64,000 nucleotides of DNA from Candidatus Melainabacteria bacterium (GCA_016699165.1 CP064963.1:1488001-1552000); one strand, 5' to 3'; counted from the first letter of the stretch, positions 37,001-45,233 are shown. The notes: generated by a model not told the origin, from the sequence alone. A program made the numbers and translations.

Positions 37001-40000
37001 TTCTGGGTGAAAATAGAAAAGAGGTTTTTGAACTTCTAAATAAACTCACCAGACATGGATTCAATGATACTGAAATTAGCACTATTAAAGGCAAACTTCT
37101 CAATGCACTTGCAATAAAAGATGACCCAACGGCTAAAGCGGCGATTGCGGCACTAGATGCGGTGCGAGGAATGTCAAATGAAAACTATCTTTCTAGCGAT
37201 ATTTTACTCGCTCTAATTAAAGATAGTCCATCGGATCTCAGACACATACAAATAGAGTCGATTAAAAACAAAATTTTATTGAGTACAGGCGACACAAGTG
37301 CATTGCGAAATCAGGCTTTTGAAGCCATATCTCATCTTTCAAGCGAGATTCAACAAGCCGAGCGCACTAGATTTTTGATTGCTATCAAAGATAAAGATTC
37401 AGTCGCCAAAACAGCCCTGAGCATTAAAAACTATTTTGATAATGCAGCCAATCTAACGCTGGATGATATTGCACTGATTCAAAAACTCGATCCCGAATTA
37501 AGCACACAAGCACTTTCTTTCCTCAGTCGCACCAAACAAGAACTTGAAGATATTGTAACTAATTCTCTTTCTCGCCTCGAAACGGTTAAACCCGATTCGA
37601 CCATAGATGAAGCGGTAAACATTCTCAAATCTGCAACATCCAATCTTGAAAGAGTGACTGATTCAGAATCCGTTTTGCGCGACACCCTCAAGAGGCAGAT
37701 TGCATCATCTATTGATGTTATTGCAAATAATATTCGCAATGGCTCGACCACACTTTTACCAGAAAAGCGCTTAGAAGCATTCGATCTTTTAAATCAACTG
37801 ACCAAACACGGTTTTAGCGAACCTGAGTTTTTCGCTTTTCGAGCGAAAATGCTTGAGGCTCTAGTAGCAAAAGAAGATCCAGCAGGAAAAGCTGCCATGG
37901 CTGCACTGGATGCGGTGCGGAGTATGAATCTAGAATCAGATCGTGTCATTCAAATATATTCTGCTTTAGCTCGAGACAGCCAAACTGAACTAAGACGAAT
38001 ACAAATAGCTGCCATTCAAGAAAAAATAGCTACCGGTTCAGGCGATGTAAATATACTCAGAAAACAAGCACTGGAAGCTATTTCTCATTTACCTGCTGAC
38101 ATGCAGCAGGCAGAAAAGCTGAAGTTACTTACAGCGATAAAAGCCAAAGATCCAATAGCTTCAGCAGCTTTGAGTGTCAAATCCTATTTCGAAAAGGGCG
38201 CCAATCTAACGCTTGAAGATATTACCGCAATTAAAAGTTTAGAACCTCAACTTCGCGATGAGATACTTTCCATATTGCAAAGAACCAGTAACGACCTTGA
38301 TCTCATAGTCAATCAATCTATATATAGATTAGGGAGAGTCAAAGAAAATCAAACTCTCGAAGAAGCTCTAGATACAATAAATAATGCAGTCGAGACAATC
38401 ACGCGCATAGACGCTTCAATGGATCCACTGAAAGAGCCTTTCAGGCAGCAAGTCTCCGCATCAATTGAAGCAATCGTAGCTGACATCAAAAATGGCTCAG
38501 CGATAATTACCCAAGATAAACGCAAACAAGCGTTTCTCCTGATAGACAGTCTTTCTAACAAAGGTTTCAGCGAAGAACAAGAAGCTATTTTACGCACCAA
38601 AGTTTTGGATGCGCTTGCCGCAAAAGATGATCCCACAGCCAGAGTAACGCTTGCCGCTTTTGATTCGTTAAAAGGTCTTGAAGAACGCATTGTCACACGA
38701 CGTACTAACGAAATATTGGCGGCTCTGTCCAGAGATAGTCAGGATGAATTACGACGTATTCAAATTTCAGTACTACAAGAAAAAATTATTGCAGGTTCAG
38801 GCGATATTGCTGTGCTGCGCAATAAAGCATTAGAAGCAATTTCTCAATTGCCATCAGATTTTCAACTAACTGAAAAATTAAAACTTATGACTGCCATTCA
38901 GGATAAAGATCCTGTGGCCAAAACCGTGGTCACAGTCAACAATTATTTGAACGACGCAGCAAATCTCACTATTGAAAAAGTCTCTGAACTAGAAAATTTA
39001 AATCCAGCCTTGCGCTCTGAAGTGCTGTCTATTCTAGGCCGCACAAAACAAGAATACGATCAAGTTATTTCAGAGTCGGTTTCACGCCTAGCAGCTATAG
39101 AGCCAGATTTGACATTGCCTGAAGCGGTCAACAAATTAGTCCTCACCTACGAAGAGATGAATCGTTTGGCTGCCACAAGCTCTCCTGGCTTGAGAAATGC
39201 TTGGAAGCAAAGAATAAATTCTTCAATAGAAACGATCGTAAAAGAAATACGAACAGGCGTTGAACTGTTAGGCGATCAGCGCAAACGTGCATTCGAGCTT
39301 TTCGATAGTTTGCCACATCATGGCTTCACACAACCTCAAGCAGACGCGCTTAGAATCAAGGTTATTGAAGCACTCGCTGAAAAGAATGACCCTGCAGCTA
39401 CACTTGCCAAAGCAGCGCTTGATGCAGTACGCGGTCTTGAAGATGAAGTCACTCGCACCGCAAATATTTATTTAGCCTTGAGTAAAGATTCAATTGGTGA
39501 ATTAAGACAGATTCAAATTTCTTCAATTCAGACAAAAATAAATGCTGGCATTGGAGACGTGAGCGCGCTACGCAAACAAGCGTTGGAAGCCATTGCAGAG
39601 TTGCCAGCTACTGTGCAACAATCTGAGCGTCTTAAGTTTTTAACGCTGATTTCAGAAAAGGATCCTTTTGCTAAAACGGCACTCGCTATAAATGAAATAC
39701 TCTCCAAAAATGCTGATGCCAATTTCGATTTAATTTCGCTTGCTAAATTGAGAACTGATTTAAAAGGACAGAATGTAGACGAGATATTAGCTGCACTCGG
39801 TCGCAACAAAGCGGATCTGGACGCAGTTACAACTAGAGTCGCTTCGTCCTACAGCGAAATGTTAAAGGGTCTTGATATAAATGGTCTTTCGCAAAAGATT
39901 AATTCACTAACAGATCAGGTTGTAATCTCTGCTAAAGACAGAGAGATAGCCACCGTTTTGCAGCAACGACTGACCGAAGCGGTAGATACGCTAACTATAA

Positions 40001-41643
40001 AAATGGCAGAGTTACCGGCCAATGCCACCAATATTGCTGTAATCAAAGAGAACGTCAACACAGCCCTTCAAACATTGAGAAATCATATTGGCAAAATTGA
40101 ATATGCCAGAATGGAAAATGTTTTGCGCCAGAGTTTAGCCAAATTCGATCAGTCTATTGCGACTGAGATCGCTGCAAATAGAAGCAGTGCAGTTTTAGAT
40201 AGAATGAGTGCTTCGATTTCAAAAATCAAAGAATTCAAAGGAAATGATTTCGTCTCTGTCAGACAACAAGGATTGATTGCGCTCAAAGAAATGGAAGGAT
40301 TGGTTGACGCTCAGACTCTGGCTCAAGCTCGCAAAGATCTTCTTGAAGCTTTGGCACTAAAAAAAGATCGATTTGCAGAAAACATTTTAAAACGCGATGC
40401 TTTGAGAGAACGCGTCGCCAATGGAGATTTCGATGCACTCGTCACTTTAGAGCGCGACATGAAACGATCGCTTGATAGCGGTGTTACAAACACAGAGGCT
40501 GTAAACTTTCTGAAAGCAGAATCCGATGCCATTAGCGAGCTATCTGCCAAAGTGACTAGATTGCGCACAGCAAATACGGCTCTAGAAAAATTAACCGCTT
40601 CATCCGATCAAGCCATGATTGCCGCCACAAGAAAAGAAGCATCAGAGGCTCTGGCTGCGATGAAACCGCATTTGAACGAATCGGCTATGACGCGTTTGCA
40701 AACACAATTAGACCAGACTCTTGCTCGACTGGAAAAACCTGCTGTAGCGACTGTCGCAGCCGCAGAAATAAAAGTAGCAGAAATAAAAGTGGCCGAAGTC
40801 AAAGCAGTTGAAGCAACTGTCACAACGGCTCCACAGCGACTAACTGAACTGAGCACCAGTATCAAAAATTTCAAAGGCAGTCCTAAAGAATTGACTGCTC
40901 TGCGCACAGAAGCGCTAAAAGTTCTAGACGAAGCTGAATTAATCGTTGATGCAGCTACACTTGCTCGTATGCGCAAAGAAATCTATGAAGCACTTGCTGC
41001 TCAAAAAGACGACTTTGCCGTCAAAGCGCTCAAACGCATGGCGCTCAAAGAAGAAGCCGAAAAAGGCAAGTTGAATCCACTTGCTCGCATGGAGCAAGAC
41101 CTGACTAAAGAAATAGAAAGAGTGCAAGCACGAATTGCGGCATTAGAAAGACGTACCGCTGTTGAGCTTGAACTTGCAGCAGAGCGAAGAGCACTTCAAA
41201 CTTTGCAAAAAGAACAAGCAGCAGCCGCTGCACTGCGCAAGGTGCTTGAAGTTAGAGTGATTCCAGTAGCTGTTGCAGCAACTGTAGCCCGAGTCACCGC
41301 TCGCGAAATCTACGCGCCCAATCCCGAGGAGCCAATCAAGGAAGTGCCATCAGATTTAGTACCTAGTGCTGCCCTCATGGAACTAGCGCGAGTTAGATTG
41401 GGAGAGGGTCCATGGCAATCGGCAGAGCGAATACTTGCTAGTGATGGTAAACCTCATACAGTTGCCGAAGTTCGAGCCCTCACAAGAGCCCTCCAGGCAA
41501 CTTATTTAATAGACAACGGACACAGCGATATGAGCGGCTTGCCGGTCAATTATTTCTTTGTCACTCCCGATAATTATGGTGCCTTGATAAATGCAGTCAA
41601 GGATGACAATATCAAGTTAATTCTTTTAGGACTGGCTAATTGA
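28087..41643 (+). CDS. Giant 4518-residue alpha-helical repeat protein
   Basis: About 490 kDa with no signal peptide. Residues 1-100 are acidic and Pro-rich. Residues 130-1060 are helical with recurring segments such as QEKFVQDYGIELKAAI and TDYKQKYGVELKDAI that resemble annexin repeats. Residues 1083-1190 hold hydrophobic stretches (for example VIMTTASVAAFIAFLPAGVSFML), likely membrane-associated. From 1200 to about 4100 it is built of units around L-R-x2-A-L-x-A-[LI] ... KDDP-x-AK-x-A[LI], at least twenty of them. They are organised from 2219 onward into seven higher-order repeats of about 252 residues. The C-terminus has a small AEIKVAEIKVAEVK run and a globular end with GEGPWQSAERIL. I recognise no family and no catalytic motif. 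The function is unknown; a scaffold or tether is possible. Confidence 0.9.
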   Translation: MAIDRNPNTESEKPATGTTSDVPATEGEDGSGSDSVKTFLQKLGDASTPAVTGQVIQVADNSGDLTGMLPVVEVPPNLFETEANVLPDHKTGPIDALPALPLVDFVQPHLSPDAIALNSDLVYQALTRKTNSNRFQISNPDLEAIKNILQNMEEVDRQQLEQVFEQKYGTSLRQAVKTYLKPGEAQVTVEAILNSKNGETNLAGNAQIALSVLETDPVRGMRLLRAVLGPLDASQLATMQEKFVQDYGIELKAAIEASNGLNADQKAVLVGILPGMATLEPAVLRNLAVNAANAKDLGLLQTLLGGDPNPLRAALANDAPFQQLMLEKFPKSSNRRQKSPVLNPIASDILREGRISLASILKADTSTLLHFLDNPQNTDYVFTHATPKDQRNYILGRQITESNRQPANDAEAEAKRVYDVLEAAIQSQAEGPRQAILREQLLFGGKYLSSDLAGMVSDKVLIFFGGNYNVSDMLVHIENNLTEVEFNLLKNPYYRDEFARSLKSFLNPEEQEKIMALIVNFKLTAENFTDSKSKLRPLETFITDYKSSDSSSIKQFIERLESMSEDEANRYKTDPTFKKTIDDFAEFLIYRGDSQAENALPLIKSYLNQVAETGKPPVLTELDKLIKEWGYVQDDRWNGMSDAAIQAKKFQTIAQVELILKDPKHMATLRSIFNRQTNQEAGPVSREEAALTRTFNNMLWQCGAGTNAFYSLMVEGNTTVGMAGRRPFEGESVADKASTYSLIATLPKDQLDNWRYSLLFDYQKAILENVLVQNGTLTTADKMRVLVTQGGKLTDMSQDFANLSEAEFAQIEKEYLDKYKSDLKTDLRNSIPSRERMTPEQAALFETILSQNGKVFPIDRMRMLINGNGGKFQDYQGFFAELKPEDWTKLQTDYKQKYGVELKDAILAAVTTNERLDLNHQVLIRHILDEGNGTTQLVDRIRAFILGDGGKFSDFKQLLKDLTLEQRQKLHDDYLRVFGKNLDNDFLNKVDKAYKIEYALALSVVPRDGLNDFFLRMNQYAPMSVADGGDLALQRMLQVNEQILRQFNASMKDMPLPVQEAIAEYFSASFQNALDSNKKYAEFMTNVIMTTASVAAFIAFLPAGVSFMLTRAITHEMARKLVVMAALSTSGAVGRPALLAAYEGENFDSSPQALLMNGSLGALEMLLSYPFGMGVLATKSTVALTAAQATDRLSGVMGKIASLSGKADDPLLESTRAEAYKFITELGNFPDRKQMEVMRDQLLGALTAKGDTVTKDLVAMAATITVVTNEQATHQIPELITKINAIAPENTGALANTRSEAWSTLNAKSGISPEALAQARKDVLTALAAKQDPVATSALKALDSVDSLSNVSNNELADRLRDRIYQAILSTDAAAAEAIVQIQQQANQAITNLLIRKIDTQGLTLASADLQTLKSQALDALNSLSGLGNTSEIATLRNQLIEALAKAKDPAAQAALEVSSILEKQANNSLDLATLASFNQKMQQDSALFDAALNLLQKPKTDLDALTAKFIAEASTLPSNLAVPEITARAASATEQLSTLAAPANAEIVQALKKQATDAIDALAAQGTDKTQIELDFYQALIKHDSAAAATVANLQQAALHNATIKHVEDLLVSVQNASGNLTELATLRSNALEALVKLGDNPEALAMRARILSAFEQSQDPVTKVAVEAFASIKGLSNEETLSKEIMLALSRGSEQELQLIKLSAIKSRIATGTDAAETLRQKALTVISKLPAESQAAERLQLLRQLQDKDPISKSALQALESLEGLDGETRARFTLGILEALEQGNANAIKSVQISTLTQKIINQSGTDTNLLSQVLSLISTLGKDASSARIDFLKAIENKVVAAKSAREVLERSLGTENESEMTARILGALTTNNNEELARIQVSSIISSIERGGGDLNAAREQLLEAIFKLPNQEQQTQRLLGLKALKEKGDIVAKSALDLNDAFAKASQNALDLVSLAKLKQTLPQDIDSALAVFGRNRSHFNSLAESIAASSLDKIGTLDARAMTEHLSSLTEQITASAIDKEMVAALQKELTISLQTLATKIGDLSSGSFELAAIRERAMASLEALSSSAAQDEIKALKISILKALAAKDDPIAKFTLNVQSYFDNALTLNPEAVAAIEKLDPTLRKEALSLLGRTKEELDQIRLDSIARLGTVKPELSVNEAIDTITAAAEELRRLADASTPLRDSLRNQVTSSIDSIVNDIKNGSAALLGDKRKEAFILLDSLSQRGFSEAQEAALRTKILEALAAKDDPTAKAAIAAFDAVRGLEDEATRTTNILTALSRDSQAELRQIQVASIQDKILVAGANDLRTLRNQALEAISHLPGDAQQIEKIKFLTAIADKDPIAKTALNVKNYFDNAASLSYDDIIAIERLDPSLRTEALAILSRTKNEFDQIVTDSLTRLGTVKPNLTIEESLELIDKSVADLQRFAEVSGPVSDSLNRQVIASVDNIANDIKNGSAALLGDKRKEAFILLDSLSQRGFSEAQEAALRTKILEALAAKDDPTAKAAIAAFDAVRGLEDEATRTTNILTALSRDSQAELRQIQVASIQDKILVAGASDLPTLRNQALEAISHLPGDAQQIEKIKFLTAIADKDPIAKTALNVKNYFDNAASLSYDDIIAIERLDPTLATEALAILSRTKGEFDQIVNDSLTRLGTVKPNLTIEESLELIDKSVADLQRFAEVSVPVSDSLNRQVIASVDNIANDIKNGSAALLGDKRKEAFILLDSLSQRGFSESQEAALRTKILEALAAKDDPTAKAAIAAFDAVRGLEDEATRTANILTALSRDSQAELRQIQVASIQDKILANASDLSILRKHALEAISHLPGDIQQIERIKFLTAIADKDPIAKTALNVKNYFDNAASLSYDDIIAIEKLDPIFRNEALSLLGHTKQEFDQIVFDSLARLSAVKPDLQVGEYLIGINSTIENLGRLTEASQPLRDALRQQITSSLDAIVNNIKNGSASFLGENRKEVFELLNKLTRHGFNDTEISTIKGKLLNALAIKDDPTAKAAIAALDAVRGMSNENYLSSDILLALIKDSPSDLRHIQIESIKNKILLSTGDTSALRNQAFEAISHLSSEIQQAERTRFLIAIKDKDSVAKTALSIKNYFDNAANLTLDDIALIQKLDPELSTQALSFLSRTKQELEDIVTNSLSRLETVKPDSTIDEAVNILKSATSNLERVTDSESVLRDTLKRQIASSIDVIANNIRNGSTTLLPEKRLEAFDLLNQLTKHGFSEPEFFAFRAKMLEALVAKEDPAGKAAMAALDAVRSMNLESDRVIQIYSALARDSQTELRRIQIAAIQEKIATGSGDVNILRKQALEAISHLPADMQQAEKLKLLTAIKAKDPIASAALSVKSYFEKGANLTLEDITAIKSLEPQLRDEILSILQRTSNDLDLIVNQSIYRLGRVKENQTLEEALDTINNAVETITRIDASMDPLKEPFRQQVSASIEAIVADIKNGSAIITQDKRKQAFLLIDSLSNKGFSEEQEAILRTKVLDALAAKDDPTARVTLAAFDSLKGLEERIVTRRTNEILAALSRDSQDELRRIQISVLQEKIIAGSGDIAVLRNKALEAISQLPSDFQLTEKLKLMTAIQDKDPVAKTVVTVNNYLNDAANLTIEKVSELENLNPALRSEVLSILGRTKQEYDQVISESVSRLAAIEPDLTLPEAVNKLVLTYEEMNRLAATSSPGLRNAWKQRINSSIETIVKEIRTGVELLGDQRKRAFELFDSLPHHGFTQPQADALRIKVIEALAEKNDPAATLAKAALDAVRGLEDEVTRTANIYLALSKDSIGELRQIQISSIQTKINAGIGDVSALRKQALEAIAELPATVQQSERLKFLTLISEKDPFAKTALAINEILSKNADANFDLISLAKLRTDLKGQNVDEILAALGRNKADLDAVTTRVASSYSEMLKGLDINGLSQKINSLTDQVVISAKDREIATVLQQRLTEAVDTLTIKMAELPANATNIAVIKENVNTALQTLRNHIGKIEYARMENVLRQSLAKFDQSIATEIAANRSSAVLDRMSASISKIKEFKGNDFVSVRQQGLIALKEMEGLVDAQTLAQARKDLLEALALKKDRFAENILKRDALRERVANGDFDALVTLERDMKRSLDSGVTNTEAVNFLKAESDAISELSAKVTRLRTANTALEKLTASSDQAMIAATRKEASEALAAMKPHLNESAMTRLQTQLDQTLARLEKPAVATVAAAEIKVAEIKVAEVKAVEATVTTAPQRLTELSTSIKNFKGSPKELTALRTEALKVLDEAELIVDAATLARMRKEIYEALAAQKDDFAVKALKRMALKEEAEKGKLNPLARMEQDLTKEIERVQARIAALERRTAVELELAAERRALQTLQKEQAAAAALRKVLEVRVIPVAVAATVARVTAREIYAPNPEEPIKEVPSDLVPSAALMELARVRLGEGPWQSAERILASDGKPHTVAEVRALTRALQATYLIDNGHSDMSGLPVNYFFVTPDNYGALINAVKDDNIKLILLGLAN
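34741..39270 (+). repeat. Tandem repeats of about 756 bp inside the giant gene (six full intervals)
   Basis: The conserved start (LLGDKRKEAF in protein) recurs at 34741, 35497, 36253, 37006, 37759, 38512 and 39271. The spacings are 756, 756, 753, 753, 753 and 759 bases, always multiples of three. The first two units and most of the third (to about 36740) are nearly identical in DNA, including silent positions, while later ones have drifted. This means recent duplication or gene conversion on top of an older array. Copy number in an assembly could be collapsed or expanded. Confidence 0.9.
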
Positions 41644-43130
41644 TTAATACCCTTGAAATGATTGAACAAAAAAATCCTTGTTTGTATCAGATAAACACGC
41701 GCGTACTGCTTGCTGAATTATCACATTGCCTTGGGCGCAAAGCCACATTGAAAGATATTTCGAATCAATATCTCGATCAGTTGAAAGATCAAGGATTTGT
41801 TTATATCTATTTTTTGAGTGTCTGGCAAACGGGCGAATTTGGACAATTAGTATCACGCAGTAAAAGTGACTGGGTAGCTAGTTTTGCGAAAGATTTAAGC
41901 GACCTGAAAGAGAGTGATATCTGTGGCTCTGGTTTTGCCATTACAGATTATAAGTTGCATAAAGACTTTGGTGATTTAGAAGAATTGAACCAGCTGCAAA
42001 AAAGATTACACGACCGCAATTTGAAGTTGATACTAGATTTGGTGCCCAATCACACCGCTTGCGATCATCCCTGGGTATTAGTAAATCCAGAATATTATGT
42101 AAGAGGCGATGAGGCGAAACTGGCATCACAACCTCAAAATTATATAAAGCTTGAAAATAAAATATTCGCGTTTGGGCGCGATCCTTACTTTGATGGTTGG
42201 CCAGATACCCTTCAATTGAATTATGCAAATCCCGATTTACAAAAAGAGATGCTCGCAATCATCAAGGATATAAGTTCTTATTGCGATGGTTTGCGTTGTG
42301 ACATGGCAATGCTCATACTACCTCATATCTTTGAGCGGACCTGGCAATTAAAAATGGAGCCGTTTTGGTCTAAAGCGGTACGGCAGGTTCAAGAGAATAA
42401 ACCAGACTTTCTTTTTATGGCAGAAGTGTACTGGGATCTTGAGTGGGAGTTGCAACAAGAAGGTTTTACTTTCACTTACGACAAAAAATTATACGATCGC
42501 CTGCGAGATGGAAACGCTGGTCTTGTACGCGAACATCTATGGGCAGATATGTCCTACCAGGTAAAATCCGCTCGATTTTTAGAAAATCATGATGAGCCAA
42601 GAGCCGCCTTTGTCTTCGAGCAAGAAAAACAAAAAGCGGCAGCAGTCACGACATTCTTAACACCAGGACTACGCTTTTTTCATGATGGTCAGTTTGAAGG
42701 TGCAAAAAAACGAGTGTCAGTACATGTCAGTCGACGCGAAAAAGAAATTGAAAATCAGGCTTTGAAACAATTTTATCAGGACCTGCTTAAAATACTGCGA
42801 CTACCGGTGGTGCATGATAGCAACTGGCAACTGAGTAACTGTAGTGTCGCTTGGGCTGAGAACTGGACTCATGACTCTTTCATCAGTTTTAAGTGGACTG
42901 GGGAAAACAAAGAATTAAACGACCTTTTAGTAGTAGTCAATTATTCAAATCATCAATCTCAAGCACAGGTAAAATTTCCACTTTCACCCAGTTTGGATGG
43001 CTCACTTGAATTTAGAGATTTACTTAGCACTGAAATATACGAGCGTGAAAAATCTGAAATCGAGACTAGAGGTCTCTTTGTCGATTTGAAACCCTGGGGT
43101 TATAATGTTTTTGCTATCAAAAATAAATGA
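41640..43130 (+). CDS. Alpha-amylase family protein (GH13)
   Basis: 496 residues, cytoplasmic. GH13 conserved regions are in order: DLVPNHT near 134, GLRCDMAML with the nucleophile Asp near 221, FMAEVYWD with the acid Glu near 262, and ENHDE near 316. This is a small amylase-like enzyme, and activity on alpha-1,4-glucans or on a trehalose-like or sucrose-type substrate cannot be distinguished. The TTG start at 41640 overlaps the giant gene's TGA (TTGA), showing translational coupling. An ATG at 41658 is an alternative start. Confidence 0.88.
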   Translation: MINTLEMIEQKNPCLYQINTRVLLAELSHCLGRKATLKDISNQYLDQLKDQGFVYIYFLSVWQTGEFGQLVSRSKSDWVASFAKDLSDLKESDICGSGFAITDYKLHKDFGDLEELNQLQKRLHDRNLKLILDLVPNHTACDHPWVLVNPEYYVRGDEAKLASQPQNYIKLENKIFAFGRDPYFDGWPDTLQLNYANPDLQKEMLAIIKDISSYCDGLRCDMAMLILPHIFERTWQLKMEPFWSKAVRQVQENKPDFLFMAEVYWDLEWELQQEGFTFTYDKKLYDRLRDGNAGLVREHLWADMSYQVKSARFLENHDEPRAAFVFEQEKQKAAAVTTFLTPGLRFFHDGQFEGAKKRVSVHVSRREKEIENQALKQFYQDLLKILRLPVVHDSNWQLSNCSVAWAENWTHDSFISFKWTGENKELNDLLVVVNYSNHQSQAQVKFPLSPSLDGSLEFRDLLSTEIYEREKSEIETRGLFVDLKPWGYNVFAIKNK

Positions 43131-43137
43131 GACCAAA

Positions 43138-43716
43138 GTGAATATTTCATTTGTCAAAATCATACTCTTAGCCATTATTTTGGTTTGCAGTGCAAAGCCA
43201 TCACTTGCAAAAAACAAAGTATGGACCATAGACAAAGAAAAGACCCGAGTTCAGTTCATCACTAAAAGAGGACCGAATACTCCAGCTGTTGGCACTTTTC
43301 AAAATGTTAAAGGCAGTATTTCGTACGATGGTAAAAATCCAGAAACAGCAAAGGTAAATGCAACCATAGACACAAGCACGATGAAAACCGGTGTCAATGT
43401 GCGCGACGAGGACGTGAAAAGTCCTCGCTATCTAAACTGTATCAAATTTCCAACAGCTACTTTCAACTCGAAACAAATCAAAAAGAACAAAGACGGAAAA
43501 TACACGATCATAGGCGAGTTCAACTTGCACGGCGTAAAAAAATTGGTAGATTTAAACATGGACTTGCCTAAGATAACAGGCAAAACTTTATCGACGGTTG
43601 CCACCACACGCCTAGACCAACGCGATTATAAATTGAACTTTAAAGCGATGCATCCAGATGGTGTTATTCGCATCGACGATGTCATTTTGATAAAGATACT
43701 TATCTGGGCTCGCTAG
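43138..43716 (+). CDS. YceI-family periplasmic protein
   Basis: About 192 residues. The signal peptide (VKIILLAIILVCSAKPSLA) is followed by a single YceI lipocalin-like barrel. VWTIDKEKTRVQFIT, TFQNVKGSISYDGKNPE, TGVNVRDEDVKSPRYLN and KFPTATFNSKQI are the family blocks. These proteins bind long-chain isoprenoid or polyunsaturated lipids. The GTG at 43138 gives a normal signal peptide and no overlap; an ATG at 43105 would overlap the amylase by 26 bases. Its 3' end overlaps the convergent DUF3592 gene by 17 bases. Confidence 0.85.
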   Translation: MNISFVKIILLAIILVCSAKPSLAKNKVWTIDKEKTRVQFITKRGPNTPAVGTFQNVKGSISYDGKNPETAKVNATIDTSTMKTGVNVRDEDVKSPRYLNCIKFPTATFNSKQIKKNKDGKYTIIGEFNLHGVKKLVDLNMDLPKITGKTLSTVATTRLDQRDYKLNFKAMHPDGVIRIDDVILIKILIWAR

Positions 43717-44761
43717 CTCTAGTGCTTAAGTTTACTTGGAGAGGATAATTCCATTCCTGTACCGAAGTAGCGCTTTGCACGCAAACTCTCAAACTAAATG
43801 CTTGGCCATCGCTCTTAGAGTCTATTCTAAAAGACTGTTCGAACCTAAACTCTTCATTTGCAGCAATATACTTATCTACTGAATTTCGATACCAGTTCTC
43901 ACTCAAAACCGGTCCATGAAAATTCGATTTATGTCCTATTACAGCAAAATCGCAAGCAACGATTTTAGTATCTAGAAGAAGTTTCTGATTTATTTTTGCT
44001 TTGTATTCTTTGTCGAAATTAAGAATATCTGATTCGAGTTCAAGGTGTAAATACTTGAATGATGATGCGCGCCTTTTGTTGTCAAAAGCCTGTTTCCACA
44101 AAAGTGACGCCAGTAATAGAAAAACACAAACCGCACTGATTTCCATTATTCCATTGGGTTTGGAGACATGAATGAAATAATTGCCAAAAGTAAAAACACT
44201 AATGACACTAAATACAATGGCTTGAACCAGAGTTGCTTTTTCTATCTGAAATAAAAAAGCATCGTCAGGCAAAAAGCTATACCGATCAGCGGAGTGCTGC
44301 TTGGGGTGAAGATTGTTAATGCCTGGTGTCATTAGCAAATATAGACCAGAAATAAATAAAATCAACGATGAAAGAATCGCTAAATAAGGCGGATAAGGAA
44401 TCGACTTACTTAAAAATGCGTCCTTGGGATCTAATCGATTGTAATAAGCAACAGTGGGGGCACCGATGGTAAATGGCTCTATAACGGCAAGAACATACTC
44501 ACTCACCGGAGTATTAAAATCATAAGCTAATACTTTGTCGCCAAAATAAAGGTCGTCACTAACGTGGTATCTATAAGTGGCACGAGCAATGTACTGCCCG
44601 TTCACATCTTTTAAAGGTTCGACTCTTTTATCTGTAACAACCGTTTCAACAGGAACACTATTCAAAAAGCGAATTTCGGTATTGTACAAAATCCCAAATC
44701 CCAGACCCATCCCGGTCAGGGAAATCAAAGAAAGTAAAATGCCAAATATTCTGCGCATCAA
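43700..44761 (-). CDS. DUF3592-domain membrane protein
   Basis: 353 residues. One N-terminal membrane helix, then an extracytoplasmic segment (YIARATYRYHVSDDLYFGDKVLAYDF, AYYNRLDPKDAFLS) that matches DUF3592, then three more helices and a long hydrophilic C-terminal domain. The family function is unknown. It starts 3 bases after the stop of the upstream BamE-like gene (same strand), so they are probably co-transcribed. Confidence 0.68.
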   Translation of the reverse strand: MMRRIFGILLSLISLTGMGLGFGILYNTEIRFLNSVPVETVVTDKRVEPLKDVNGQYIARATYRYHVSDDLYFGDKVLAYDFNTPVSEYVLAVIEPFTIGAPTVAYYNRLDPKDAFLSKSIPYPPYLAILSSLILFISGLYLLMTPGINNLHPKQHSADRYSFLPDDAFLFQIEKATLVQAIVFSVISVFTFGNYFIHVSKPNGIMEISAVCVFLLLASLLWKQAFDNKRRASSFKYLHLELESDILNFDKEYKAKINQKLLLDTKIVACDFAVIGHKSNFHGPVLSENWYRNSVDKYIAANEEFRFEQSFRIDSKSDGQAFSLRVCVQSATSVQEWNYPLQVNLSTRASEPR

Positions 44762-44764
44762 TAA

Positions 44765-45172
44765 TTATTTAGCCAGAGCCATCTCTGTTTTATCAACCAG
44801 GCCGTCTTTGACAAGCAGATTTAAATACATTGAAGTTTTACCTTCGCTATTGTGCATATCCCAGGTTAAGGTCTGACCATCAGCGCTTCCAGCCTCGCCT
44901 GAGGTGCTATCGGGGGAGCCGAGCAATTCTTTAGCTTTGTCTACCGGCATACTCTTAAGAGTGAGGCTCAAATTGCCGCACATCTGGTCTCGAATTTTTT
45001 TGTCGGTCTTCCATTTCACAGAGTCAAAAGGTAAAGAACTGGCTTTACCCATAATCTCACTGGTCTTTTGCAATTTTTCCAAGTCCGAGCAACCATCCAG
45101 AGCTAACACGGTAACGGTTGCGGACAAGACCACGATGCCTGCTAATTTTGAAATTTTGGCAATATTTTGCAT
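44765..45172 (-). CDS. Small BamE/SmpA-like lipoprotein
   Basis: 135 residues. The N-terminal hydrophobic segment leads to LALDGC, a possible lipobox with Cys28. The mature part contains KELLGSPDSTSG, LTWDMHNSEGKTSMYLNLLVKDGLVDKTEMA, which has the layout of the BamE/SmpA fold (G-x-P-D, then W, then a beta strand ending in the conserved tail). This suggests a role in the envelope, possibly near the outer membrane. AAGAGAT before the ATG gives a weak ribosome-binding site. Confidence 0.6.
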   Translation of the reverse strand: MQNIAKISKLAGIVVLSATVTVLALDGCSDLEKLQKTSEIMGKASSLPFDSVKWKTDKKIRDQMCGNLSLTLKSMPVDKAKELLGSPDSTSGEAGSADGQTLTWDMHNSEGKTSMYLNLLVKDGLVDKTEMALAK

Positions 45173-45233
45173 TTAAGGATCTCTTTGAAATTCGACCTAA
45201 TAACTTTAATCTCTTAAAGATGATAAATCAATC

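Noticed and set aside
34741..39271. The 756-bp repeats as a CRISPR array or an integrated mobile element
   Set aside because: Units are long, directly adjacent, in frame and coding, with no spacers, terminal inverted repeats or transposase.
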